A stretch of DNA of 43,868 nt from CAZNNH01 sp964574335. GTDB taxonomy: Bacteria; Acidobacteriota; Vicinamibacteria; Fen-336. Where the stretch lies: NCBI GenBank assembly GCA_964574335.1, contig CAZNNH010000036.1, forward strand, positions 1 to 43,868. Direction: 5' to 3'. The notes beneath the pieces were generated by a model. It was not told the origin of the DNA. It did not search any database and was given only the letters and a program-made list of their open reading frames with translations. Made by a program: the position numbers and the translations under genes. Positions 1 through 7,241 of the stretch are shown one piece after another (positions within the stretch are counted from its first letter, which is position 1; every line of letters begins with the position of its first letter).

Positions 1-106
1 GGGGCGGGAGCCCCCCGCTTGATAGCGGCGACCGAATTCACTGCGTTCGGGTCCGGGGGATCGGGGGGCGGGAGCCCCCCGCTTGATAGCGGCGACCGAA
101 TTCACT
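1..106. repeat. Two direct copies of a 42-bp repeat, 64-bp period
   Basis: Positions 1-42 and 65-106 are identical, giving a 64-bp period. The first copy begins at the window edge, so the array may continue upstream. Each copy starts with a G-rich/C-rich self-complementary block and ends with GAATTCACT. The second copy ends about 30 bp before the first gene and is followed by different sequence. No protein fits the repeat. It could be a small intergenic tandem repeat or the end of a larger array; its function is unknown. Confidence 0.85.
63..80. other. GC hairpin inside the repeat unit
   Basis: Seven G/C pairs (GGGGGGC at 63-69 with GCCCCCC at 74-80) enclose a GGGA loop. The same stem, cut by the window start, is present in the first repeat copy. 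No T run follows, so a classical intrinsic terminator is not shown. It may terminate or insulate transcription from upstream, or simply be the structural core of the repeat. Confidence 0.5.
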
Positions 107-134
107 TCGGGCGCCGCGTATAAGATAAGTCGAC

Positions 135-1661
135 TTGAGCGCACCCGAATCGCCCCCAACGCCGACCGCAGAAGCTCCGCCTCCCGGACCACGGTGGCTC
201 GCCTGGGTCCACCGCCTGCTGGTCGGCGTCGCGGTGGCCGCCGCCCTGCTGGCCGCCTTCCGAACCGCGCCACAGCCCTACGGCGACGCCCCGGAGTACC
301 TGCTGATGGCGGAGTCGCTCTTCCGCCACGGGAGCCCGGAGCTGCGTGAGGGCGACCTCTTCGCGGTAACCCGGGCCTTCGAGCGGTACGGGATCGAGTT
401 CCCGCCCCACGGCAGGCTGCTCGGCTACTACAAGAGCGAGGACGAGCAACGCTTCTCGTACCACTTCTGGGCCTACTCGGCCGCCACCCTCCCGGTCCGG
501 TTGCTGCTCTCGCCGCTCGGCCTGGACCCGCTCAAGGCGCCGCAGGTCACCAACGCCCTGCTGATGGCGGCGACGCTTCTGGTGGTGCTTCTCTTCGCGC
601 CGCTCGGCGAGCCCCACAAGCTGCTGCTCAATGCCCTGCTCTACCTCTCGCCCGCGCTGTGGTTCATCCTCTGGCCCCACCCCGAGGTCTTCTCGTTCGC
701 CTTCACCGCGATCGCCCTGGTGCTCTTCTTGAGGCGGAGCTTCGGCGGCGCCGTGCTGTGCGTGGCGGTCGCCGCGCTGCAGAACCCCCAGCTCTCGTTG
801 CTTCTGGCCTTCTTCTGGGCGAAGGGCGCCATGGAGCTTCGCCTGGGCTGGCGGGGCGGGCTCTTGGTGAACGCGGCGGTGCCGTGGCGGCGAGCCTTGG
901 CGATGACCCTGCCCGCCCTGGTGGTGACGATCCACCCGCTCTTCTACTACTGGCACTTCGGCACCCCCAGCATCGTGGCCGACGAGGCCACGTCGCTCGG
1001 CAAGCTGTCGGTGTCTCGGGCCCTGGGCCTCCTCTTCGACCTGAACCTGGGCCTGCTTCCGTACATCCCGGTGGCGCTTCTGGCCTACCTGGTGGCGGTG
1101 GGACGTTCCGGCTGGCGGGAGCGGCGTGTGACATCAACCGTACAGCTCTTCGCCGTGCTGTCCGCCATCCTGCTCGCCAACACGCTGCAGTGGAACTACA
1201 ACCACGGCACCTCCGGACCGAGCCGCTACGTGATCTGGCTCCTGCCCATCATCTTCTTCGGCCTGATCGGCGAGGCCCGCGGCCGGGGGTGGCTGGTCAC
1301 TGCCACCCTGGCGGTGCTGGTCCAGCTCGGCGTGGTCTGGTCGCGCGGGGGGTTCGTTCCTCCCTACGACTACCTACGCCACTCGCCGGTGGCGGCATTC
1401 GTCCTGGACCACGCGCCGTGGCTGTACAGCCCGGACTACGAGGTCTTCATCAAGCGCACCCTCCACGTCGAGGGCCAGCCCACCCAGGGCCCCTACGTCT
1501 ACAAGGTCGATGGGCGGTGCCGGAAGGTGCTGGCCCGGCGCGACCATGAGCAGAAGGTCCGCGAGCAGTGCGGCAGCGTACCGGAGCGGTACCTGCCCTT
1601 CTTCCGGGCGAAGGTCAGCCGGCCCAGCCAGCGCAAGGCCTGGCGTTACCTGAGCTACTGA
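135..1661 (+). CDS. GT-C-like polytopic membrane protein
   Basis: A 508-residue integral membrane protein with about ten hydrophobic segments from residue 24 to about 410, then a soluble basic tail of roughly 90 residues. The first predicted outside loop holds GDAPEY (D51, E54), an acidic motif placed where GT-C glycosyltransferases keep their catalytic Asp, so a lipid-linked sugar transferase is possible but not proven. The start is TTG at 135; the next in-frame Met is near residue 58, inside the conserved-looking region. A -10-like TAAGAT at 121-126 lies 8 nt before this TTG. The gene is convergent with the next one and overlaps it by 7 bp at the stop codons. The exact family is not recognised. 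Confidence 0.75.
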   Translation: MSAPESPPTPTAEAPPPGPRWLAWVHRLLVGVAVAAALLAAFRTAPQPYGDAPEYLLMAESLFRHGSPELREGDLFAVTRAFERYGIEFPPHGRLLGYYKSEDEQRFSYHFWAYSAATLPVRLLLSPLGLDPLKAPQVTNALLMAATLLVVLLFAPLGEPHKLLLNALLYLSPALWFILWPHPEVFSFAFTAIALVLFLRRSFGGAVLCVAVAALQNPQLSLLLAFFWAKGAMELRLGWRGGLLVNAAVPWRRALAMTLPALVVTIHPLFYYWHFGTPSIVADEATSLGKLSVSRALGLLFDLNLGLLPYIPVALLAYLVAVGRSGWRERRVTSTVQLFAVLSAILLANTLQWNYNHGTSGPSRYVIWLLPIIFFGLIGEARGRGWLVTATLAVLVQLGVVWSRGGFVPPYDYLRHSPVAAFVLDHAPWLYSPDYEVFIKRTLHVEGQPTQGPYVYKVDGRCRKVLARRDHEQKVREQCGSVPERYLPFFRAKVSRPSQRKAWRYLSY

Positions 1662-3409
1662 CCCCTAGGCGGTGCGGCGCTGGCGGAGGCCGGTGGTGGG
1701 GGCCCCGTGATCTCGTAGACGGAGACGTCCTCCAGACGGGTCACCTCCCGGAGACAGCCGTCGAAGGCGGGCAGGTCCCGCTCGATCCGAGCCCGCCGGT
1801 TGGGCCCCTGGCCGCCCCAGTGCAGCAGGATGTAGCGCACCCCGACCTCGCGGAGCGCCTCGATCGACTCCCTGGAAGGGAAGCGGCGGCACAGCTCGCG
1901 GAATCGCCGGTAGCGGGCCGGCTCGAAGCCGGCGTTGCCGTTGACGAGGCGCTTCCAGTGCTGAGTCGAGCGGACCATGTAGACGGTCTCCTCGAACCCG
2001 GGCCGGCGGAAGCGACCGTCAGACGGGATGATGGGCAGCTCGACGATCGGGAACTCGCCGGGCTGCTCCGCCAGCCAGGCATAGACGGCGGGCGGAGGGA
2101 GGGAGCTGTCGATCACGGTGACCCACTCGGGGACCGGCACGATCAGCGTCTCGGCCAGCGCCAGCCCGGCGACGAGGGCCGCGAGCCAGCGGGGCAGGCG
2201 CAGGCGCTGCAGCCCGAGGCCGGCCAGCATCGACAACGAGAGCGCCAGGTAGATGCCGGCCCGGCTGGTCACCCGGATCGACCGGAACATCGGCAGCGCC
2301 TGCCGCACCCAGGCGAAGGGCCCCGGCCCGAGGGTGTGCTGGCCGAGGCGCACCTCGGGGCCGACGGCGACGGCCGCCGCCCCCAGAAGGAGCAGGCCCA
2401 GCGCCACCACCTCGCGACGGGGTGGACGGCGGCGGCGGAGCAGGGAAAGCCCCCCCGCCAGCGCCAGGACGTAGGGAACCAGGCCCGGGAACAGGTTCTT
2501 CGATCCCAGCGCCCGGAACGAGTCCGTCAGCTCGCCCCAGACCCGGTTTCCGGAGCCGGTGGCGAGGAAGCTCTGAAGCGGCGCCGAGTAGAGCACGGTC
2601 TCGTCGTAGCTGCGGGTGAAGCCCTCGGCGGCAAAGGCGGCGCGGTGAAGGGCCCGCAGCGGCAGCAGCGCCAGGACCACCAGCAGCGCGGCAGGCACCG
2701 CCCCGATCAGCAGACGGGAGCGGCCGACCAGCAACGGGACCGCAGCAAGCGGCAGCACCAGCAGACCGATCATCCCGTAGTAGCCGCAGGCGTACGAGGT
2801 CAGGACGAAAAACAGGCCGGAGAGGAGCGCGTCGCGGACGCACCCCCGTTTGGCGAAGCGAAACAGGAAGAGGAGGACCAGCGGCAGCCACTGTGAGCCG
2901 AGGGTGCTGAGGTGGGCCAGGCGATCGGTGCGGATCGGCGAGAACGCGAACAGGGCGCCGGCAAGCAGCGCCGCCGCCTCGCCGCAGCCCAGCTCACGCG
3001 CCAGCAGGTAGGCGAACAGCGCGGACAGCAGGAAGGTGAGCAGGCGGGCCAGGTTGAACAGCAGCACGGCGTCGTGGGTGAAGACCGAGAGCGGCAACGC
3101 CAGCAGCGTCGTGCCCAGCACCGTCTCGTCCATCCCCAGGGTGTACCGGGCCGGGTGGAAGATGTTGGCGTCGGGCAGGCGAACAGGGTCGGTCTCGAGG
3201 GCGTGGATCTCCCAGGCCATCACCCAGGCGAAGAAGGCGCCGTCCCCCGGCTCCATTTGCCGTAGCCGGAGGGAGAGCGGCCAGGTGAGGGCGATGGTGA
3301 GGACCGAGTAGACGGCCAGGGCACGGCTGACTCGCGCCAGGGTCCCTGGACGACGCGTGGGGACAGGATGGGCGCTGCCCGACTCCACGGACCCGGCGTC
3401 GGGTGCCAT
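1655..3409 (-). CDS. GT-C-like polytopic membrane protein
   Basis: A 584-residue membrane protein with about 11-12 hydrophobic stretches between residues 32 and 430 and a soluble C-terminal domain of about 150 residues. The first loop after the N-terminal membrane segment contains EPGDGAFF (D56), again the position of the acidic residue in GT-C transferases. Overall layout resembles uncharacterised bacterial mannosyltransferase-like proteins of the same kind as the neighbour at 135, although the two are not obviously recent duplicates. The ATG at 3409 lies 18 bp after the bfr stop, so it may be read through from the bfd-bfr promoter. No Shine-Dalgarno sequence is visible. Specific substrate unknown. 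Confidence 0.75.
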   Translation of the reverse strand: MAPDAGSVESGSAHPVPTRRPGTLARVSRALAVYSVLTIALTWPLSLRLRQMEPGDGAFFAWVMAWEIHALETDPVRLPDANIFHPARYTLGMDETVLGTTLLALPLSVFTHDAVLLFNLARLLTFLLSALFAYLLARELGCGEAAALLAGALFAFSPIRTDRLAHLSTLGSQWLPLVLLFLFRFAKRGCVRDALLSGLFFVLTSYACGYYGMIGLLVLPLAAVPLLVGRSRLLIGAVPAALLVVLALLPLRALHRAAFAAEGFTRSYDETVLYSAPLQSFLATGSGNRVWGELTDSFRALGSKNLFPGLVPYVLALAGGLSLLRRRRPPRREVVALGLLLLGAAAVAVGPEVRLGQHTLGPGPFAWVRQALPMFRSIRVTSRAGIYLALSLSMLAGLGLQRLRLPRWLAALVAGLALAETLIVPVPEWVTVIDSSLPPPAVYAWLAEQPGEFPIVELPIIPSDGRFRRPGFEETVYMVRSTQHWKRLVNGNAGFEPARYRRFRELCRRFPSRESIEALREVGVRYILLHWGGQGPNRRARIERDLPAFDGCLREVTRLEDVSVYEITGPPPPASASAAPPRGQ

Positions 3410-3427
3410 GGGCTGAGCCGGCCGCCC

Positions 3428-3901
3428 CTACTCCTTCTCGATCTGCTGGGCCAGGTAGTTCTCTACGCCCACGTCCTCGATCTGCTGGAGCTGGGACTCG
3501 AGAAAGTCCACGTGCGCCTCCTCGTCCTTGAGGACGCCCTCGAGCAGGGCACGGGTGCCGTTGTCGCCCTTCTCGCGGCACAGCGCCAGCCCGGCGTTGA
3601 GCCGGGAGACCGCGTCGTTCTCGAGCTGGAGGTCGAGCTGGTGCTGCTCGGGAACGGTCGGGCCCACGTTCACCTTCATGTACTTCTGCATGTTGGGTGT
3701 CCCCTCGAGGTAGAGAATGCGCTCGATCACCGCCTCGGCGTGCCTCATCTCCTCGATCGCGCCTTCGCGGGCCTTGGCGGCCAGCTTCGCGTACCCCCAG
3801 TTGTCGCACATCGCGTGGTGAATCATGTACTGGTTGATCGCAGTAAGCTCGGCGCAGAGCACGTCGTTCAGGACCTGGATGACCTCGTCGTTACCCTTCA
3901 T
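3428..3901 (-). CDS. bfr: Bacterioferritin
   Basis: Cytosolic haem-containing iron-storage ferritin that oxidises Fe(II) and stores it as a mineral in a 24-subunit shell. The 157 residues match the usual family length. All diiron ligands known from E. coli Bfr are at the same numbers: E18, E51, H54, E94, E127 and H130. M52, the axial haem ligand, is present in the EEMRHAE motif, so this is a Bfr and not a Dps or non-haem ferritin. The ATG at 3901 has a good Shine-Dalgarno sequence (GGAGGT, 6 nt upstream). It lies 61 bp downstream of bfd on the same strand, so both are probably transcribed from the promoter at 4196-4224. Confidence 0.97.
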   Translation of the reverse strand: MKGNDEVIQVLNDVLCAELTAINQYMIHHAMCDNWGYAKLAAKAREGAIEEMRHAEAVIERILYLEGTPNMQKYMKVNVGPTVPEQHQLDLQLENDAVSRLNAGLALCREKGDNGTRALLEGVLKDEEAHVDFLESQLQQIEDVGVENYLAQQIEKE

Positions 3902-3962
3902 GCAGGACCTCCGAGACGATCTTAACCCAAGTGAGACGAGCCCGTCGGACGGGCGAGCCGCC

Positions 3963-4187
3963 TCAGCGGCTGGCGAGGTAGTGGTGCAGGTCCGGCAGGC
4001 AGGCGGTGCAGGTCTCTCCGCACCCCGTCTGGGCCATCACCTGCTCCAGCGTGAGCCCTTCGGTCCTCACCCGCCGGGCGATCTCCTCGAACGAAAGCTC
4101 GGCGCACTCGCAGCGGGTCATGCGTCGCGGCTCGAGGGGGATCGCCTTACGCCGCTCCAGAGGGATAGCCGTCGCCGATCGGGCCAT
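3963..4187 (-). CDS. bfd: Bacterioferritin-associated ferredoxin (BFD-type [2Fe-2S])
   Basis: A small [2Fe-2S] protein of the BFD family, which gives electrons to bacterioferritin to release stored iron. The cluster cysteines are seen as CEC (C26, C28) and CGETCTAC near residues 56-63. Length is 74 residues with the ATG at 4187, or 52 with the internal ATG at 4121. I prefer 4187: the predicted transcription start is about 4189, so the longer form would be leaderless, and the extra N-terminus holds a peptide repeat (AIPLERR then AIPLEPRR) whose copies differ mostly at silent codon positions, as expected of translated sequence. Neither start has a clear Shine-Dalgarno sequence. Lies directly upstream of bfr. 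Confidence 0.9.
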   Translation of the reverse strand: MARSATAIPLERRKAIPLEPRRMTRCECAELSFEEIARRVRTEGLTLEQVMAQTGCGETCTACLPDLHHYLASR

Positions 4188-4195
4188 GTCGGGTC

Positions 4196-4224
4196 AGTAT
4201 AGTGAAAACTGTTTTCAACTTCAA
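4196..4224 (-). promoter_or_regulatory. Sigma-70-type promoter of bfd-bfr
   Basis: Reading the minus strand, TTGAAG (4224-4219) is followed after exactly 17 nt by TATACT (4201-4196). The matches to consensus are 4/6 and 5/6 and the spacing is ideal. The expected transcription start is about 4189, two bases before the ATG at 4187. It sits in a short AT-rich island in otherwise very GC-rich sequence. Confidence 0.75.
4203..4217. promoter_or_regulatory. Fur-family operator (perfect 7-1-7 palindrome)
   Basis: TGAAAACTGTTTTCA is a perfect inverted repeat with 7-bp arms around one base, the layout of Fur, Zur and related metalloregulator boxes (Fur consensus TGATAATNATTATCA). It lies inside the 17-bp spacer of the bfd promoter, so a bound repressor would block RNA polymerase. 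The iron-storage genes next to it favour Fur, but Zur-type boxes can look the same, and no regulator gene lies in the window. Confidence 0.75.
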
Positions 4225-4257
4225 ACGCCGAGACCGCGGCGCGAAGCGGACAGGTGC

Positions 4258-4263
4258 TAGAAT
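4258..4263 (+). promoter_or_regulatory. Candidate -10 box of the zinc-ribbon gene
   Basis: TAGAAT matches the -10 consensus at five of six positions. The predicted start point, about 4270, is one base before an in-frame GTG at 4271. No convincing -35 box lies 16-18 bp upstream. It is divergent from the bfd promoter and about 40 bp from the Fur-like box, so joint control is possible. Confidence 0.4.
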
Positions 4264-4282
4264 CGACCTCGTGCCGGAGGCC

Positions 4283-4561
4283 ATGGACGTCACCTGCCCC
4301 TGTTGCGGGGCGGCCCTCAAAGTGGATCCCGAGACGGGCGCGGTGGTGTGGGCCGACCAGAAGAAATCGAAGGCCAAGGACCTCGACGAGCTGGTCGACC
4401 GGGTGCGCTCGCAGAGGGGCGTCCTGGACGAGAAGTTCGCCCAGTCCGTCAAGCGCAACCAGCACCAACGCGAGATCCTCGACAAGAAGTTCGAGGAAGC
4501 CCGCAAGCGGGCCGCCGCCGATCCGAACCCTCGCCCGCTCAACCCCTTCGACCTGGACTGA
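4283..4561 (+). CDS. Small zinc-ribbon protein with a charged helical tail
   Basis: About 92 residues. The N-terminus carries CPCCGAAL followed by DPETGAVV, a one-knuckle zinc-ribbon pattern seen in many uncharacterised small proteins. The rest is strongly charged and probably a long helix or coiled coil (about residues 28-78). The ATG at 4283 is used here; GTG at 4271, which would be leaderless behind the TAGAAT at 4258, is an equally reasonable start. A frame open from 4202 exists, but those extra codons overlap the Fur-like box and upstream promoter sequence. Convergent with the DUF218 gene, 6 bp apart. Function unknown. Confidence 0.65.
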   Translation: MDVTCPCCGAALKVDPETGAVVWADQKKSKAKDLDELVDRVRSQRGVLDEKFAQSVKRNQHQREILDKKFEEARKRAAADPNPRPLNPFDLD

Positions 4562-4567
4562 CGCGGG

Positions 4568-5377
4568 CTAGCGAACCCAGCCCCACCGCCGGTAGACGAG
4601 GCGCCCCAGCCGCTCGTGGATCACCGTGCCGAATGCCTCGAGGCGTTCCACGGGCCGGTCCAGGGTCTCGAGGTCGAAGCGCGTTTCCAGCGAGGGCACC
4701 GAGACCACCTCGAGCCCCATCGCCTCCAGGGTGGCGCTGGCGCGCGAGGTGTGGGTCGGCGAGGTGACCGCCAGCACCCGACGCCAGCCACGGGCCCGGA
4801 AGACCTCGGCCACCGCCACGGCCTCGTCGCGGGTGTTGCGGACCGGCCCCACCACCAGGACCTCGGGTGAGAGGTGCAGGCGAGCCAGCAAGGGTCGGGC
4901 GTACTCGGGCAACGACCTCTCGGGAGGCGGCAGCTCCGAGAGGATCAGGGTCGTGGCCTGCCCCTCGGCCACCAGCTCGACGCCGCGCAGCAGCCGGGCC
5001 AGCGAGTCGCTGGTCGGGTCGGCGTCCCGCTGCATGCGGGACGAGAACACGAAGACGGCGTCCGCTGGGCCGACGGAATCGCTCCGCACCAGGCCCCGAG
5101 CCATCCAGGAAGTCAGCGGCGTGAAGGCGACCGACAGCCAGAGGACCGCCAGCAACGACGCCCCCACCGCCAGCAGGCGTCGGAGCCGCGTGGTCCATCC
5201 CAACGCGAAGACCAGGGCCACCGCCACCACCAGGAGGGCCTGGTCCTCCCAGTAGGAAACCAGGCTGGCGAGGTTCAGCTCGCGGACCAGCACTCCCGCC
5301 AGGCCCCCGACGGCCAGGCCGGTCCCGAGACCATCCCAGCGCTCCCGCCGTCTCCGCTCACCGGGTCCGTTCGCCAC
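4568..5377 (-). CDS. DUF218 / YdcF-SanA-like membrane protein
   Basis: A 269-residue protein with two or three N-terminal membrane segments (about 17-95) and a C-terminal DUF218 domain. Family hallmarks are the DAVFVFSS strand, the NTRDEA motif and VTSPTHTSRA with its His and Arg. Family members include ElyC and SanA, linked to envelope and peptidoglycan integrity, and S-adenosylmethionine binding has been described for YdcF. The GTG at 5377 follows a GATAAT box (5388-5383) by 5 nt, so the message may be leaderless. The precise role here is not known. Confidence 0.85.
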   Translation of the reverse strand: MANGPGERRRRERWDGLGTGLAVGGLAGVLVRELNLASLVSYWEDQALLVVAVALVFALGWTTRLRRLLAVGASLLAVLWLSVAFTPLTSWMARGLVRSDSVGPADAVFVFSSRMQRDADPTSDSLARLLRGVELVAEGQATTLILSELPPPERSLPEYARPLLARLHLSPEVLVVGPVRNTRDEAVAVAEVFRARGWRRVLAVTSPTHTSRASATLEAMGLEVVSVPSLETRFDLETLDRPVERLEAFGTVIHERLGRLVYRRWGWVR

Positions 5378-5382
5378 GCGCC

Positions 5383-5388
5383 ATTATC
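5383..5388 (-). promoter_or_regulatory. Candidate -10 box, leaderless start of the DUF218 gene
   Basis: On the minus strand GATAAT (5/6 of consensus) ends 5 nt before the GTG at 5377, putting the likely first transcribed base at or next to the start codon. The -35 region is poor. Confidence 0.45.
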
Positions 5389-5417
5389 GCCGGGATGGTC
5401 GCCGGGCCGACCAAGGG

Positions 5418-5531
5418 TCAGCCCTGGGTGGGGCTGGCGCCCTTCTCCTGGCCCCGCTCGCCCTCCACGCGGAGGCGGTTCTCCACCGCGAAGGCCAGCG
5501 TCCCGCGGGCGATGTGCTCGATCAGGGTCAC
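5418..5531 (-). CDS. Possible 37-residue small protein
   Basis: A GTG-initiated frame of 37 codons ending 40 bp before the DUF218 gene on the same strand. Its codons are strongly biased to G or C at third positions, like the real genes around it, and the peptide has a plausible amphipathic stretch (IEHIARGTLAFAVENRLR) then a charged tail. No Shine-Dalgarno sequence is visible and no family is recognised. The frame stays open further upstream (in-frame ATG at 5618), but that part reads like noncoding sequence. Could be the end of a decayed gene. Confidence 0.3.
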   Translation of the reverse strand: MTLIEHIARGTLAFAVENRLRVEGERGQEKGASPTQG

Positions 5532-5567
5532 GCTCGGCGACCCCGGAAGGTCCGGGCGGGCGCGCCC

Positions 5568-5596
5568 TTGACTCGCCGGGAGGGATCCTCCAGAGT
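5568..5596 (+). promoter_or_regulatory. Candidate promoter of the acyl-CoA dehydrogenase gene
   Basis: TTGACT (5568-5573, 5/6) is followed by 17 bp and CAGAGT (5591-5596, 3/6). The predicted start is about 5603, giving a 41-nt leader. The good -35 and exact spacing carry the call; the -10 is weak. Confidence 0.4.
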
Positions 5597-5606
5597 TCCA
5601 AGGATC
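5584..5606. promoter_or_regulatory. Inverted repeat around the -10 box (operator-like)
   Basis: GATCCT (5584-5589) and AGGATC (5601-5606) are exact complements separated by 11 bp that include the predicted -10 box. The position suits a repressor of the acyl-CoA dehydrogenase gene, such as a TetR-type fatty-acid regulator, but no regulator is encoded nearby. Confidence 0.35.
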
Positions 5607-5643
5607 ATGGAGCCCCATTGATCGGGAAGCGGCAGGCCGAGCC

Positions 5644-6783
5644 ATGAGGGTGGAGGAGGTCGATCCCTTCCTGGAGCCGCGCCACCGCGAGCTGCTCGGG
5701 CGCGTCCAGGCCTTCGGCAACCAGCACCTGCGCACCCAGCCTCGCGAGGACGCGGACCCCTTCGAGGAGGTGCGCGAGCTCTCCCGGGCGCTGGCCCAGG
5801 AGGGCTTCTTCGAGGCCGCGGTCCTGCCCCCCCACGGCTCGATGGACGCTCGGTCACTGGTGGTGGCGCGGGAGGGCCTGGCCTACTTCTCGCTGCTCGC
5901 CTCGTCCACCTTCGGCATGCAGGGTCTCGGCTCCCACCCGATCAGTCTCGCCGGCACCGAGGCCCAGAGAAAGCGGTGGCTGCCAGCGATCGTCCACGGT
6001 GAGGTGCTCTCCGGCCTGGCCCTGACCGAGCCCGAGAGCGGATCCGACCTGGCCGGGGTACGCACCCGCGCCGAGCCCGATGGCTCGCTGTGGCGCCTGT
6101 CCGGGGTGAAGACCTTCGTCTCCAATGCGGGGGCGGCCGGCCTCTATGTGGTCCTGGCCCGAAGCTCGGAGGCAGAAGGCCGCAAGGGGCTCTCGATGTT
6201 CCTGGTCGATGCCGAGGCCCCCGGGATCAGTGCCCGACGCCTGGAGACGCTGGCCCCGCAGCCGCTCGGCGAGCTCCGCTTCGACTCGACGCCGGCGGTG
6301 CTGCTCGGCGAGGAGGGCAAAGGGTACGGACTGGCGCTCTCCTGCCTCGACCTCTTCCGGCCCGCGGCCGGGGCGGCCGCCTGCGGGATCGCGAGGCGAG
6401 CCTTCGACGAGGCGCTACGCTGGGCCTTGACGCGGCGGCAGTTCGGCCAGTACCTGAGCCAGCTCCAGGGGGTCCAGATGGCTCTGGCCGAGATGGACGT
6501 GGACCTGAAGGGGGCACGACTTCTGGTGTACCAGGCGGCCTTCGCCAGGGACCGGGGCGCCGCCCGGATCCCCCATGAGGGAGCCGCCGCCAAGCTGGCC
6601 GCCACCGAGATGGCCCAGCGCGTGGTCGATCGCGCGGTGCAGATCCACGGCGGGCAGGGGGTGATGCGGGGCGTCACGGTGGAGCGCCTCTACCGCGAGG
6701 TGCGATCGCTGCGCATCCATGAAGGGACGAGCGAGATCCAGAAGCTGGTGATCGCCCGCGAGCTGATCAAGGAGAGCCGCTGA
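5644..6783 (+). CDS. Acyl-CoA dehydrogenase
   Basis: FAD-dependent cytosolic enzyme that introduces a 2,3 double bond into an acyl-CoA thioester. The 379 residues are the normal family length. Visible landmarks are the substrate/FAD segment LTEPESGSDLAG in the middle domain, the RRQFGQ helix, QIHGGQGVM near the end and IHEGTSEIQ, where the Glu of HEGTSE is in the place of the catalytic base of medium-chain enzymes. Substrate chain length cannot be read from sequence. The stop overlaps the ATG of the next gene by one base (TGATG), so the two are translationally coupled. No electron-transfer flavoprotein genes lie in the window. Confidence 0.95.
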   Translation: MRVEEVDPFLEPRHRELLGRVQAFGNQHLRTQPREDADPFEEVRELSRALAQEGFFEAAVLPPHGSMDARSLVVAREGLAYFSLLASSTFGMQGLGSHPISLAGTEAQRKRWLPAIVHGEVLSGLALTEPESGSDLAGVRTRAEPDGSLWRLSGVKTFVSNAGAAGLYVVLARSSEAEGRKGLSMFLVDAEAPGISARRLETLAPQPLGELRFDSTPAVLLGEEGKGYGLALSCLDLFRPAAGAAACGIARRAFDEALRWALTRRQFGQYLSQLQGVQMALAEMDVDLKGARLLVYQAAFARDRGAARIPHEGAAAKLAATEMAQRVVDRAVQIHGGQGVMRGVTVERLYREVRSLRIHEGTSEIQKLVIARELIKESR

Positions 6784-7238
6784 TGGGGAGGATCGTGGAC
6801 CTTCTGGGCGAGGTGGCGGCCGCCGCCGACGAAGGGGCGACCGGCTTGATTCTGAGCGCGGAGGACCGGCTGCGCTTCCAGGAGGACTGGGACGACGAGG
6901 ACATCAACGACGCCTTGTCGCTGGTCCACGACAGCCTGCTGCAAGGCGAGCTGGTGGAGGCCGCCGACAGCCTTTGCGCGCGGATGGTCGAGGCCCTCGG
7001 CGACTACGGCGACGAGGAGCGCTTCGGGCGCGCCGCCTCCGGCCAGGCGCAGCTTTCGCTCGAGCTGATCGGACAGTTGGCCCGGCGGGTGGCAAGGCTG
7101 GAGGAGGTCCTGTGCCTCTTCCGTGAAGCCCCCCCGCCCGATCGGCGTGGCTTCGACGCGTTGCGCAGCCGGCTGGCCGACCACGGCATCGAGGCGGAGA
7201 TGCGCAGCGAGGCGGACGATGCCGACCTGGAGACGTAG
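6783..7238 (+). CDS. Hypothetical acidic helical protein coupled to the acyl-CoA dehydrogenase
   Basis: A 151-residue soluble acidic protein, predicted mostly helical, with no signal peptide, membrane segment or cysteine cluster. Runs of Asp/Glu are seen at EDWDDEDINDA (about 33-44) and SEADDADLE at the C-terminus. Its ATG overlaps the dehydrogenase stop (TGATG), a sign of co-translation and perhaps of a physical or regulatory link. No family is recognised. Confidence 0.7.
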   Translation: MGRIVDLLGEVAAAADEGATGLILSAEDRLRFQEDWDDEDINDALSLVHDSLLQGELVEAADSLCARMVEALGDYGDEERFGRAASGQAQLSLELIGQLARRVARLEEVLCLFREAPPPDRRGFDALRSRLADHGIEAEMRSEADDADLET

Positions 7239-7241
7239 CCG

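Noticed and set aside
4202..4282. Start of the zinc-ribbon gene at 4202
   Set aside because: These codons overlap the Fur-like box and the divergent promoter, and the zinc-ribbon homology begins only around 4283; GTG 4271 or ATG 4283 fit better.
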